Shown piece by piece: positions 12,498-23,832 of a stretch of DNA of 64,000 nucleotides. Each line of letters starts with the position of its first letter. The first letter of the stretch is position 1. The stretch spans positions 108,093,176-108,157,175 of the forward strand of contig JAMXBB010000004.1 of the NCBI GenBank assembly GCA_024138015.1. The letters are read 5' to 3'. The notes under the pieces are model-generated. The model ran no database searches and was not told the origin of the DNA. It was given only the letters and a program-made list of their open reading frames with translations. Position numbers and translations under genes: made by a program. This DNA comes from Lumnitzera littorea (taxonomy: Eukaryota; Streptophyta; Magnoliopsida; Myrtales; Combretaceae).

Positions 12498-14192
12498 AAA
12501 AAAAACCAACTAAACTATAAACCATACCAAATGAAAAATTTAACCTTTTTCCCAATTCAATTGGTTTACTATTTAGTACTGATACTAAAACAAAAACAAA
12601 GCATATAAATGGAATTGAAACAGACAAGTATTTATTAAAAAAAATTGCTTTACTTCTCACGTCTCTTTTTATCTCTCACTTCTTCTAACTTTGACATCTT
12701 CTTATTTTCCCTTTAGACCTCTCATCCTCAAAAGACTCTTAGCAACATGGTTTCATTCGTCTATTACTTACTTGACACTTATTGCTTACCACTTAGGGCT
12801 TTTGGAACTCGTTAGTCATCGATTCATTGTTGATTTGTCCACTATCGTCACTTTTTGATGTGAGAAAGAATATAAGGTTCTCACTTTGTAGCTTCAAACT
12901 GATGGATCATTATTTCTTACCTATTTGTCTCTTATAATTGGATACATTGGCACATCCCAATTTCTCATTACCATAAATCAAATATGTATCACTACTCAAT
13001 TCTAACTCATATAGACATAAGTGCAAGGATTACCAGCGAATTCATTAAAGTGAAATCTCTTACATTGTCAACCATTTCAAGTACGCGAGGCATGAGGTCA
13101 TGCATATTGCAAGTTTCATACGATAAAGGTACTTTATAGTTTCTCAATATTTGTAGGTTACCATATATTTTATCAATCAAATATTGTTAATAAATGTAAC
13201 TAGGTTTGAGAAACATAAAGGATATTCGGCTAAAGTAATCTAACCTATGACCACTATCTTAGAATAAATAGGAGCATGGAGCCCTAGTTCGACCGAAATC
13301 TTCTGGTCATGGGCTTCCTTAGATATGAAGCAAAAATGGCTTAAGGCTATCCAATTTGTTGTTGGTTCTCGAAAGTTGGCCAATTTATTTATTTATTTTT
13401 CTTTCTTACTCCCCTTTTCGCCTCCCTTTTAAATTGTATAAGTACTTCCTATCCAAAAAGATAAGTTCTTTAATTAATTAGAATTGCACATGTACCTTTT
13501 TGGTATTAAGTCATTAATGTAAAATAATACATAATTTTTTATTTATTCACTAACATTTTTGTATATGGGGGATATTGCTAATATTACAAAAAGTACAATG
13601 GTGGAAGCATACAAGGTAATACTATTATCTTTACATGAATTAATTATAAAGAAAACAACAAATAACTAAAGTGTAGAAGAAGTTGTATCGTTGATGTTAA
13701 TGCTTTCCACACACAATAAGTTTTACAAATAATTATATAACTCGTAGTAGAATCAACATCCCATTTTTCTGAAGATCTTAAGTTGCTAAAACAAGTGATT
13801 GTAGTCAAGTTGATTGCTGAAGTTAAGAATTCAGAATTTAAGAAAGATGAAGAAGTCGATGAGTTTAATGTTACAATGATTTTAATGCTACATGAAATTT
13901 TGGTCCTATACATGAAAAGTATTTACTATCAAATTGTGTTGTCACCTTATTTTATAAGGATTCTTATATTGCTTACATGTAAGTATTTATATTCTAGTCT
14001 TCCATAAATTTTCTCCACCACAAAATCTACTTCATGCAAACACTTTGTTGACTTTTGACATTAATTAATTCTTTCTTAAATAAGAAAAATATTTTAAAAC
14101 ATGTTCAAAATAGAGTAGATAAGAGAATTGGAGAAAATGTATCGAAGATATGGATGGTAACCACTTATACATAATCAATAAAGTGGAGTGCC

Positions 14193-14195
<3 letters not shown>
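12498..14195. other. AT-rich intergenic DNA, no gene recognised
   Basis: Only short frames occur, including one of 74 codons at 13783-14007 (plus) rich in Lys, Glu and Val that starts with TTG and matches no family I know. No splice-flanked exon or element end was found. Confidence 0.45.

Positions 14196-14223
<28 letters not shown>
14196..14223. repeat. (GA)n microsatellite
   Basis: A near-perfect run of about 14 GA dinucleotides, ending as agaaatggg. Confidence 0.95.
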
Positions 14224-14226
<3 letters not shown>

Positions 14227-14822
14227 GGGAACACTATTTGTAACACATTTAACTATGAATCTTTTTCATGTGTTCTATCATAAACTATGCATACAATATA
14301 AGCTCAGAAAGAATATTTCTTAAAAGTAATGGCATATCCTATCTTTCTTTAATCCTTTAAGCCTACGATTAGCTTCACTTCAATCTCTTATCTCAACTCT
14401 CAAGATCTCAAGAAAGACAACATAAGAAATAACACTTGAGGAAACACTAATATGTATTAAAACATCAAGGATATACAGAATATGTAATATTTATTAATTT
14501 GTAAACAAGTATTAACAAATGAAATATTTTTTGGAAGAAAGAAAAAATATTTACAATTCTTACTATAGTGTTTGTGTGAACTATTGCAAAGATATGGGTG
14601 TTTGCAACATCCTACCATCTAAGAATTTTCTTGAAAATTTTTCTTAACTTTTGGGTGCTTGAAAAGGTTTGTTATTACCATTCTCAAGCTAAAGATAAGG
14701 TAGAATCTATATTTAATTGGTCATTCAATAACTTAAGACACTTGATTTCAAATTTCCTTCATTCGTATGAAAGTATCACAATAGAAGTTTGTGTATGAGT
14801 AGGTTGAAATTAGAGTATTACA

Positions 14823-14849
14823 ATTGTATAATTTAATAAATTATACAAT
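14823..14849. repeat. Perfect 12-bp hairpin, copy 1
   Basis: ATTGTATAATTT, a 3-base AAT loop, then the exact reverse complement AAATTATACAAT. Confidence 0.9.
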
Positions 14850-15005
14850 CTCATCAAAAAACTCTATGTCTATGTATTACATTTACAAACTCTATACTAA
14901 AGTCTTTATAATAACTTAAGACACTTGATTTCAAATTTCCTTCATTGGCATGAAAGTATCACAATGAAATTCTATGCATGAGTAGGTTAAAATCAAAGTA
15001 TCACA

Positions 15006-15032
15006 ATTGTATAATTTAATAAATTATACAAT
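15006..15032. repeat. Perfect 12-bp hairpin, copy 2
   Basis: The same 12-bp arms and AAT loop as at 14823-14849, unchanged although the surrounding duplicate copies have diverged. Confidence 0.9.
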
Positions 15033-15088
15033 CTCATCAGAAAAGTCTATGTATCACGTTTACAAACTCTATATTGAAGTCTTTACAT

Positions 15089-18000
15089 TGCAACTCAACA
15101 ATCTTTTTGAAAAACTTGTACTTAAAACTTAAGTCCAAATTTGCAGCAATTCGCCCCTAAAGGAAAATTGTCTCCACTTAGCTATCTAAAGTCTTTTTGC
15201 TACTAAAGTGTAAGGTCTTATCCAATGTTCCTTTCTAATTTGAGGAAAAGACAATTTATTTCCTCAGCCTTTTATTAGTTGAGTGAGAGTGAATAACAAA
15301 TAACAATATCATATCATAAACATATGAACAATCCATCAATTCGGTTAAGATACTTTAGACTAGCCAAACAATACAAATGCAGCAGACACATGTCATGCTA
15401 ATGCACGTGGCATGCATTGGTATCAATATCTTAGCCTAGCCCTAGCCCTAGACTTTTGAATAGTTGACACTATAGAGCATCTCAATTACATTATTCAGGT
15501 TTATAGAGAAGAGTTTAACAAATTTAACCTAGCGAAAACTATGCAATTCTATATAATTGAAAACTAGTTTTATAAACCAAGATGTTTGCATTACAAAAGC
15601 AAAACTTTCAGAAACTAAACTGTTTGCTTAATAAAATCTAGATTTTCAAAATAAAACTTAACTAAGCAAAATCTCAATTTTAGAAAACTTGATCCATAAG
15701 TCCTTTTCATGTCATGTCATGAATGCATCAACTACATATCAAGAGAAAACCAAGCAATTTTAACCAAGCTTACTCAACTATTTATTAGCTAAGTTTTTAC
15801 TTCATTTCACTTACGTTTTCATCTTTAAATCCTTGTTATGGGGTTTACTTAAGTGAATGTTTTAGGACGCAAGGTTAGTAATTATTACCTACCTTCTTAT
15901 CCAAATTAATACTCAAGCAATAACACAATTGAAATCACAGAAGTCATTAACCAAGCATGATTCATGAGACAACATATACAAAAGAGCTTAAAAATCATTT
16001 CATAACTCATAAATCCATATATCATAATTGCACACAAGGTCAAATTAGTTAGTCACACCAAAGTAAGTTAGAAGATAACATGAGTAGACATAATCTACTC
16101 TCATACACAAGTATCCACTTACCTAAAATTGCCAATAACTCAAAGCCTATGCTTCAACAAAAAGTCCTTCTCTACCTAGTTCCCCTAAAAGCATATATGC
16201 AATAGTTACTTATAAGTTTGATACAAATTAATTTAAGAAGTTGCTTACATCTATGATTCCATATACTTTTTGACTCACCTTCAACTTCACTTTCTAAGCT
16301 AACTCTACCATAGAGCTCTAATACAAAACTTTCTGACCTAACTTCAAAGGTAATCTTAATTTCGTGTTCCTATCAAGAAATCCTTTGAATCATCTTTTCA
16401 ATACTAATCCAATATAAGGTTTTAAATAGCTAAGGTTCTATAATGCCCCAAAACCTAAAGGTGCTACTCACTACGTTTCTCTAGTTTTTTAATGACATGT
16501 TAAGGCTTTAGGACTAACTATAATCTCTAAAATCACCTATATTAAAATGATTCTTCAAGTACAACAATTCCAATGAAAATAACTCACAGGTGAGTCATTC
16601 CAATTGCAATTATACATAAAAGAATTTCAAACTCTACGACAATAAAACCTATTAACAATTCTACTCATCATTAGTTCCATAATCCTATAATTCAACAACC
16701 TCCTCAACAAATACAAAACTAATTTTCTCTCTTTCCTAACTCAATGATATCAATTCCCATATTTGTCACAAATAGCAACTTATCATATTAACCTACAGCT
16801 ATAAAAATATAATAATGAGCTAAAGCCTAGTACATAATGCACAAGCACGTATGAATACCAAACCAAACACATCACATGCATATAATGCAAAAGAATAATA
16901 AACAACCAATTACTATCTTATACTTTAAGCCAACAAAGAGATACTCATGACCTCACTACATTATGATCTCTTATATAAGTAAATAAATATAATATATCAT
17001 ATGTTTTTTAATTTACTACCATATACTATGGTGAAGGTCCTCAGACCAACACCAAGGAAGTTAGAACCTTAAAACATTACATCTAGCTGGGTCATTCCAT
17101 ATATGAGTCCATTAGGGAGTCTTTACTTATGATCAGTAGTTGCCCCCTTATACTGAAGGATAGACCATTACAAGCACAATTAGCAAGTGTCACTTTAAGT
17201 TGGATACAGATTAGTTCAGTTTATTTCTTACTACCTTAACAAGCACAAGCAATAAGCATGCACTACATACTTGAATGGCAAGACAAGACTAACACTAGAG
17301 TCCAAGTAATGATAAAGGAACTAACCCAAGCAATTAACCTGATCAAAAGCATAAATCCTTCTTAACTTTCTTAATCAACCAAAATCATAAGATTTTAAGT
17401 TAAGAATCCCTTCAACCCTCTTGTTCTTTAACTATTCTAAGCTTCTAAGGGCTAGAAGTGCATAAAGATTGGATCTTTTCAAGGAAAAAAGGCTAAACAA
17501 GGATTTAATATGGTGGTTAAAGGTCAAAAGAACTTGAAACAAGGTGTAGTGTCTGAATCCTACACAATGTAGCATCCATATGTCAAGCTAAAGCCACTCA
17601 TAGTAGCTTAGTATTCGGACACTATAAAGCAAGGTGTCCGGATGCCTTGTTGCTGTTTTGTAAATTACAAAATAGCTCAAGCTCATAACTAAGAAGAAAT
17701 TTAACCCATTATTTCCTGACTTTTTATATAACTCCAAATAAGGATGAATGTGTGTTAGCTCAAGGATTACCAACCCTAAAATTTCGCTACAACCTCAAAT
17801 CTTTACCCCATACATCAGTACTTCCTTAAAATATTCAACATTAAGAGTAGAAGCTCATCAAACTTACTTGTAAAGGCTCAAACACTTAGTGAAGTCTAAA
17901 TTTGGAGCAAAACACCACCAACAACCAAAATGCAATAGTCCATTATGAGTTCAATTCTCAATAGAACCAAGTGACTAAAGTTGAAACTGTCTTACTTCAC

Positions 18001-19900
18001 TCCAATCATCAAGAAACTTACCTTATACCTTAAGAGAAGTTGTCTTTGATTAGAAATAGAAAATTCCGACTTGAAAACTCTTGAAAACAAGCTGAAAATG
18101 ATTAGGAATGGAGGGTTTTATGATGAAGAATGGCCTAAAATGAAGTTACTTAGGTTGAACTTCCAAATCTTACCTTAATCTCCACTATAATACTCCTTAG
18201 GTAAGCTTGGGCTTCTCTTCTTTAGTTTTCTACAATCGGAGTAGGGTTTTAGACTATTTTTGGTAAGGGTTTGAGGTTTAAGACAAAAAGGGGGCCACTT
18301 AAGGGGGTAGGGTTTTTGTAATCCTTCGAAAAGACAAAAATACCCTTGTATTTTGGAAATAATTTTCTAGGTTATTACAAGTTTTAACCTACCTTCTAAG
18401 TCAAGTTCTGAGTTCATTATTTCACTTCCCATATCACCAAATCACTTCTTTTTAATACCAACTTCACCTTTTCCGTACTCTACGAGATTAATACAATATT
18501 CCACACTCATTTATAATACTATTACAACACATGCACATCAAATTACTTTAGGAAATACTACTCTGGTGTACTTTTAGCTCATTGTTCTATAAAACGTCAA
18601 AATTACTCAAAATCTATCTTCTTAATTTTCACTACTCTTTACATAGAATCAAAATAGACCCTTTTAAGAACTTGTATACAAAAATTCAAATTGTAACTAC
18701 ATAATTTACTATTTTTAGAAATTAATGCAAAATTCGTTTTTAAGCATGATTTATTAGGGAGCCCACATAACAGTTTTGAATTTCAAAGATCTAATTTCAT
18801 TTTCAGATTCTACATAAAAAATTACCTAAGAACACCAACTTTCATAATTTTTAGACAACATTTACTATTTTAGAAAACAATACAAAATCAGATGAAATTG
18901 AAACAATCACTGTCGCTTTGGTTTCCAACCACTAACCATCGAGAATGGTAGCTTTGGCAAAAAGGCCAGACATGGGGTACTCCTTCGATCTATGGTAGTG
19001 GTTGCATGTTAGGTTATGCACATATCCCCAATCTCACATATACTTAGATTTACTCTAACTTTGTATAAAATTTTTCATAATTGCTTCTCATACCTCCTTA
19101 GCTTTCCACAAGTTTTTTCTAAGTTTTTGCTATCCAAAGTAAATAAAAGAAGTAGTCTTAAGTTTATATCATGAGGAGAATGGGCTAGTGGATTTCCCTT
19201 TTGGTAAGATAAATGTATGCTATATGTTTCCTTTTTTCCAAACTTTAGATTAGGTGTCTTTTACTTAACAGAATCTTAATTCTAACTTCTAAGAGGTGCA
19301 TGCCCATTATTTCCAAAAGAAGGCTTCTTCAATTATTTTAATGATCTTCCCTTCTAATTTTATATGATTAAATTAATATATCATTTATATGTTATGGTTT
19401 TAATTGATTATGGGTACACATATTATATACCAGTTATTACTAAGTATATTTGAAATGTATATATGTTTCTTAGTCATTGTTTAATGCCTTTTTATTTACT
19501 TTATAATCTAAATAATTCATCTCTATGGGCTTGTTAATTGTTGGAACTCGAATTGTGTGTTTTCAATAAATAAAGCAATACCAATAGATTTACGCGTTTA
19601 TTAAATTAAATATTTTATATACTTTATTTTACCAAATAAACTTTCTTAGGGTTCTTCTTTAACTTATATGACCCTATATTGAAAATTTATTTAATTATAA
19701 AAATATTTGTCAAAAACACTAAATCAATTGATTCTAAGCAACTATAGTTATATTACGTGATAGTAATCGTAACTTGTGTTACTCATGACCACTTTTTTTC
19801 TTCACTTTTTAAGTTATATTTTTTCTAATTTTCATATTTATTTGGAATATGCCACCATTCTAAGTCTTTGATAGTTCGAAAATTAGGGTCTCAAAGTATT
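15089..19900 (-). other. Unresolved LTR-like repetitive DNA, probably minus strand
   Basis: No gene is recognised. Composition and phrasing resemble the long minus-strand LTRs elsewhere in the window: AACAAGCACAAGCAATAAGC near 17235, GGTTTTAGAC..GGTAAGGGTTTG near 18245-18275, and a gctatccaaagtaaataaa block near 19130 that sits like the matching part of the LTR at 53285-56391. I could not find TG..CA ends with a target duplication, so neither the family nor the limits are claimed. Confidence 0.3.
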
Positions 19901-19930
19901 TGTAACGACCTGACTGAAACTCTTACCTTA

Positions 19931-20038
19931 GTGTAATAACTTCCTAGGAGATTATCCATCCTAGGATTGATCTAACCTAAGAATGCTTAACTTCAGAGTT
20001 CCGATATGCTCTAAGCCGTGATACCAAAAGGCACCTCC
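19931..20038 (-). other. 5S rRNA-like segment in the TRIM 3' LTR (not a functional rRNA gene)
   Basis: The minus strand reads GGAACTCTGAAGTTAAGC, then CCTAGGATGGATAATCTCCT, then AGGAAG. These align with the plant 5S blocks CAGAACTCCGAAGTTAAGC and ACTAGGATGGGTGACCTCCT and GGGAAG, covering the box A and box C promoter elements. The 5' third is poorly conserved and the variable stem bases have drifted, so it cannot encode a normal 5S rRNA. Confidence 0.8.
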
Positions 20039-20176
20039 ATGATTAGAGTTTGGTCACCTAGTAGTTAAGAGGTATTATAATCTACTCTCTTAATAGAATT
20101 GATGTTTTCGTTAGTTTTGTTACATAGGTCTGAAACCACCACTAAGTTGGGACTATGCCCTTCTAGGTGGTGGACT

Positions 20177-20188
20177 GCTTTGATACTA
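20177..20188 (-). other. Primer-binding site of the TRIM
   Basis: The minus strand reads TAGTATCAAAGC, two bases inside the 5' LTR. The canonical initiator-Met tRNA complement is TGGTATCAGAGC (10 of 12 match). This fixes the element as minus-strand. Confidence 0.75.
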
Positions 20189-20267
20189 CTTGTAACGACT
20201 TGACTACAACTCATCCCATCAAGGTATTATTCACTTTAGCGTTAGATGCCATACAGTTTTGTCCTTT

Positions 20268-20373
20268 GGTATAATAGCTTGCTAGGATGTTACCCATTCT
20301 AAAATTGACTTAGCTTAGGCACACTTAATATTAGAGTTTTGATGTACTCTAAGTCATGGCACTAAAAGGTACC
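20268..20373 (-). other. 5S rRNA-like segment in the TRIM 5' LTR (not a functional rRNA gene)
   Basis: The minus strand reads AAAACTCTAATATTAAGTGTGC and later TTTTAGAATGGGTAACATCC, the same 5S blocks as in the other LTR but with different substitutions. It keeps GTGTGC after the box A core, where the left copy has changed, so the two LTRs decayed independently. Confidence 0.7.
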
Positions 20374-20413
20374 TCAATGATTACAGTTCGATTATCTAGC
20401 AGCTAAGGGGTAA

Positions 20414-21386
20414 TATTACACCTTAAAGATATAGAATCGTAACAATCCTATTGTGTGCACTATTTAAAGATAGAAGCTGGCTTTACAGTTGCTACCGTAG
20501 ACATAATTCACACTAGGCATACTCGACCTAACTGGTTTGAAGCATCCAATTCTATACCTGTTATTAATGAAATCTATGCCAAAGTTTTTCAAGATACTTG
20601 TTCTAAAACATTAGTAGTTTACAAATTAATAAAATAGTTATATTTCTAATAAATAGTTATACAACAAAAGTTCTTAGTATTCTTGAAATGTTTACAAAAA
20701 CCATAAATTTTGCTGTTTACGTATAACACATTAGAAACCAATGGGCATCTCCAAAGTAACATATGCTAGTTAGTTTCCATAAAAGGCTAAAGATGGTAAG
20801 GCTAAAGTTTAGGTCTTGTAGGCCTTCAATTTTCCTTACTCCCTAGTCGAAGTATACTATCCTGAAGGTAGTTTTGGTGTAGCCTCCTTAATCCTTAGTC
20901 AACCTGCAGTAAGGTCTATAGTAATGTGAGGACAACTAACTCAGTAAACAAGATGAAGCCAAAAGAGCACATCAAGCACAAATATGGTTTTCAATCAATT
21001 TATTTTAATCAAATGCAATGTAGACAAGCAAATGTCATTGCATAATATTATTCAGTCCGTCGTAAGATTAGAGAAATTGCGCCCACTCTAATCCGAGTAG
21101 AGAAGTTTAATACCGTGCACTTGTGAATCAAAACCAAACTAGGGCTTATGCAATGGAGAACACCCTCCGCCTGTAACTCCATTTGAACTAAGACTCCTAA
21201 TGTTGCCGTAATCTCCTCTCTTATCACTTAATTCGACTAAGAGTGGGAAAATGATCATTTCAGCTATCCTTACTGAAGAGGGTTTATGTTTAGCCTGAGA
21301 ATCCTAGTTTTTTTCCCTTAATGGTTGCAATGCGTGTCTAGTTAGTAAAAATGTCAGTCTTTAGTTACGTCTAGTTAGATGATGAT
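20414..21386 (-). mobile_element. Old LTR of the ~3.1-kb family, outer part (copy D, first piece)
   Basis: Homologous, base by base in places, to the left 880 bp of the minus-strand LTR at 53285-56391: AATCGTAACA..GATAGAAGCTGGC near 20436-20475, GTCCGTCGTAAGATTAGAG near 21057, and on to its right edge. It stops at atgat (21382-21386), where a plus-strand LTR of the same family begins. Homology resumes at 34213 with gtgatcaaccatt, exactly the continuation seen in the uninterrupted copy (gtgatcaatcatt at 54166). This is the oldest layer of the nest. Its left end (tattac for tgtcac) overlaps the TRIM edge by a few bases. Confidence 0.8.
21066..21093 (-). repeat. Conserved stem-loop of the LTR family (copy D)
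   Basis: GATTAGAG, a 12-base loop, CTCTAATC: the same 8-bp stem and loop length as in the other three copies. Confidence 0.8.
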
Positions 21387-23832
21387 TGTAAGCCCCGTAA
21401 TCAGGTGTTCGGGATTCGGTTCATGAAATTTATGGCAATCAAGTAAATTGTTCGATTGTGCTTAAATTTTATGATGAAGTTAGGAATATTAATAAAAGTG
21501 ATCCCATAAGTTTGGATTTAAGAAAATAATTAATTATTATAATATTAAATTATATGTAAATTTCTCGTTATTTATCGAAAACATGTAAAACGAGTTTCGA
21601 TAACTAATGAATCGATAAAGATAAATTATATATACACTAATAATCATAAAACAACTTAAATAATATTTAGGGGTAATTATTTTTACTATATATGTATTTA
21701 TGTGTAGGTAAAAACACGCGAAATTATTTAGAATACTCGAAATATGTTAAAATAGCATTAAATAATTGAAGAAAATTCATAAATAATTAAGAAAAAAACA
21801 AGAAAAATCAGAAAGGTGTGGAAATATCTAGAAATGGGGTGTAGCATGCTGGGAATGAAGAAAGAAAGTCAACCAATTAAAATTAGCCAAATAGAAAGTG
21901 GAAATGGAAGAGGATAAGGGACACTTGATACTCTAAAAATCAAAAGAAATCCTAAACCTCTTCTATAAATACCTAAACCTATTCTAAAATTTATTTGGGA
22001 CTCTTAGGAATTTAGAAAACAATTAAGAGAGATTAGGAAGAGAGGAGAGAATATTTTTAGCAAAATTAGACAAAATAGTGTATATTTAAGGCTTATAAAA
22101 TAAATCCATATCCGATGACCACCTGGAGAGTAGTGGCCACCACTAGATGGTGAACCCTATGCCTAAAGTTGTTGAAAATGGTGGAGCCACTGTTGGTGGC
22201 TAGAAGCTTGTCGATTGGTGAATTCTAATTTTCCTTTCGAATTTGTTTAATTTAGTAAAAATATCAAATATTTATGGAAAATTATGAAATTTGGTTTCCC
22301 AATGTATTTTTGCATGAAGAATTAGAATATAAAACCATAATTTTAAAATTAAAAGCGCCTATATAGGTTCCTTAAAAATAGGCTTGATTCCAATGAATTT
22401 TGTATGAATTTTCAAAAATAGTAAATAATGTTATTTCAAGCTAATTTTTGGTGTAAATATTACTCATATGATATGTTTTATTTACATAAAAATAATTTTT
22501 TATAAAATATACATTTAGTATTTATTAAAATTTTTTTTTAATCTATCTTATTTTTCATATGAAAGAAATAATAGGTTTTTATTTAAATTCCTTAATGAAT
22601 CTAATTTGTAATGAATTTTAAAGCTTAGTTATGATTTTGGAAATATTCATGTTGAATCTTATAATTTTATTTGCTCATTTACCTCATTTAAGCTAATTTT
22701 TAGTGAAATCGGATGTAAAATCGATATTCTAGAAAATAATATATATTAAACTATATTAGTACTTTTCATGATCATAATATAACAATCATAATTTATTGAG
22801 TATAATATATTTTTCGTAGCTATAATGGAGCTTGGATACTAATTTCTATATATTTACCTAGCGTTTATGCATATTATGTACTAAAATGTAGGTAAAGGGG
22901 TATATTGAAGTTAAATTTGTGATTTAGGGTTACTTGGATATAAATTCTGATTTAGAATATAATTAGACATCTTAACATGTTATTAGTAGTGAAAGATAAT
23001 ATATGTGGTGTTAGAAGTGTTAAATAAGTGATATAAGTGTATAATATGTAGTAATAGATAATATGTGTATAAAGGAATTAAATAAGTGAAAAATATTAGA
23101 TAAAAATCTATGGTATTATAATAATGGGAATATGATATAAATCTGATTTGGAATGGGAGTTTATGAAATTATATGGAAAATGTTGGTTATTCTCACATTG
23201 GGAACTAGTTTAATAATTAAATTAGGAATATAGTATATCATACTGACTAAAATACCAGTTAGGCACTAAATACAAGATTTAAGATACTCAAGTGAAATGT
23301 GATTAACTTCACATAATTGTTCGGAATGAGCTTGTAGGGTTCGTGTATAAAACCTGTAATCAGAACCTGATTTAGAAACCAATTCGTAAACTGAATCAGA
23401 ACTTAACCTAAATTAAAAATAATCATAAGAGACTTAAAAATTTGAATAATTAGGGATAATAAAACTCTAAACTGAAGATGACATAAATAATCATAGAATA
23501 AACTCATAGAAGATAATTATATGAATACTAAAATAATATTTGTATTATAGGCATTATTAGTGATGGCCTGTGCGAGTCATACCTTGAATGAGTAAGCGAA
23601 AAGTTTAGATAAGTTAGGATTAATACATTACTATATTTTGGAGTACTAATTGATAGTACTCGGAGGCTTAAAATTGTACTTGGTTATGTTTGTCAGATGG
23701 TTGACTATATGCATGCCTGTATGTGCTTGTTTCTAAATTTGATGATATGATTCTAGTTTATTGCTCTGGCTTATGTTTGTGTAATTTGTTTAAAACAATT
23801 AAACACCTTAAATCGGATTTAATTAAATATAT
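21387..23832 (+). mobile_element. Solo LTR, first part (copy A), split by a Gypsy element
   Basis: Begins TGTAAGCCCCGTAATCAGG, nearly identical to the start of the TSD-bounded LTR at 40805. Homology continues through GATCCCATAAGTTTGGATTTAAG and the gtggccaccac patch near 22130, up to the TATAT target site at 23828-23832. The rest of the LTR lies at 33359-34212 and ends GGCATGACA. Flanks of the whole are atgat (21382-21386) and gtgat (34213-34217), 4 of 5 matching. The uninterrupted copy C keeps gtgat at the same place, so the mismatch is a later mutation. Total LTR length without the insert is about 3.3 kb. Confidence 0.85.

Larger units (their letters stand above)
14727..15088. repeat. 183-bp direct tandem duplication, two copies
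   Basis: Copy 1 (14727-14909) and copy 2 (14910-15088) both begin AATAACTTAAGACACTTGAT and run colinearly to agtcttta(t/c)a with scattered substitutions and small indels. Each contains the same perfect hairpin. No terminal inverted repeats or coding sequence are seen. Sequence on both sides is unrelated AT-rich DNA. Confidence 0.9.
19901..20420 (-). mobile_element. Cassandra-like TRIM with 5S rRNA-like LTRs
   Basis: Two LTR-like direct repeats (19901-20079 and 20191-20420) flank a short interior of about 110 bp. Read on the minus strand both carry 5S rRNA-like sequence. A primer-binding site like the initiator-Met tRNA complement follows the right-hand (5') LTR, and a purine-rich AAGAGAGTAGA precedes the left-hand (3') LTR. 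This is the layout of Cassandra, a small non-coding LTR retrotransposon of plants whose LTRs contain 5S sequence with a pol III promoter. The two LTRs have diverged: the 5' one has about 50 extra bases. No matching target duplication is seen (gtatt left, cctta right), and the right edge merges with the next LTR. Confidence 0.75.

Noticed and set aside
13783..14007. 74-codon Lys/Glu/Val-rich plus frame as a host gene
   Set aside because: It starts with TTG, ends in a hydrophobic AT-driven tail, matches no family I recognise, and no splice or promoter context is evident.
15211..18950. A full LTR with defined ends
   Set aside because: I tried the TGTAAGGTC start at 15211 and TGTCATGC at 15391, but found no matching CA end with a 5-bp target duplication.
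19931..20373. Two 5S rRNA genes on the minus strand
   Set aside because: Only parts of 5S are conserved, the spacing and termini are those of LTRs, and the primer-binding site shows they belong to a TRIM element.
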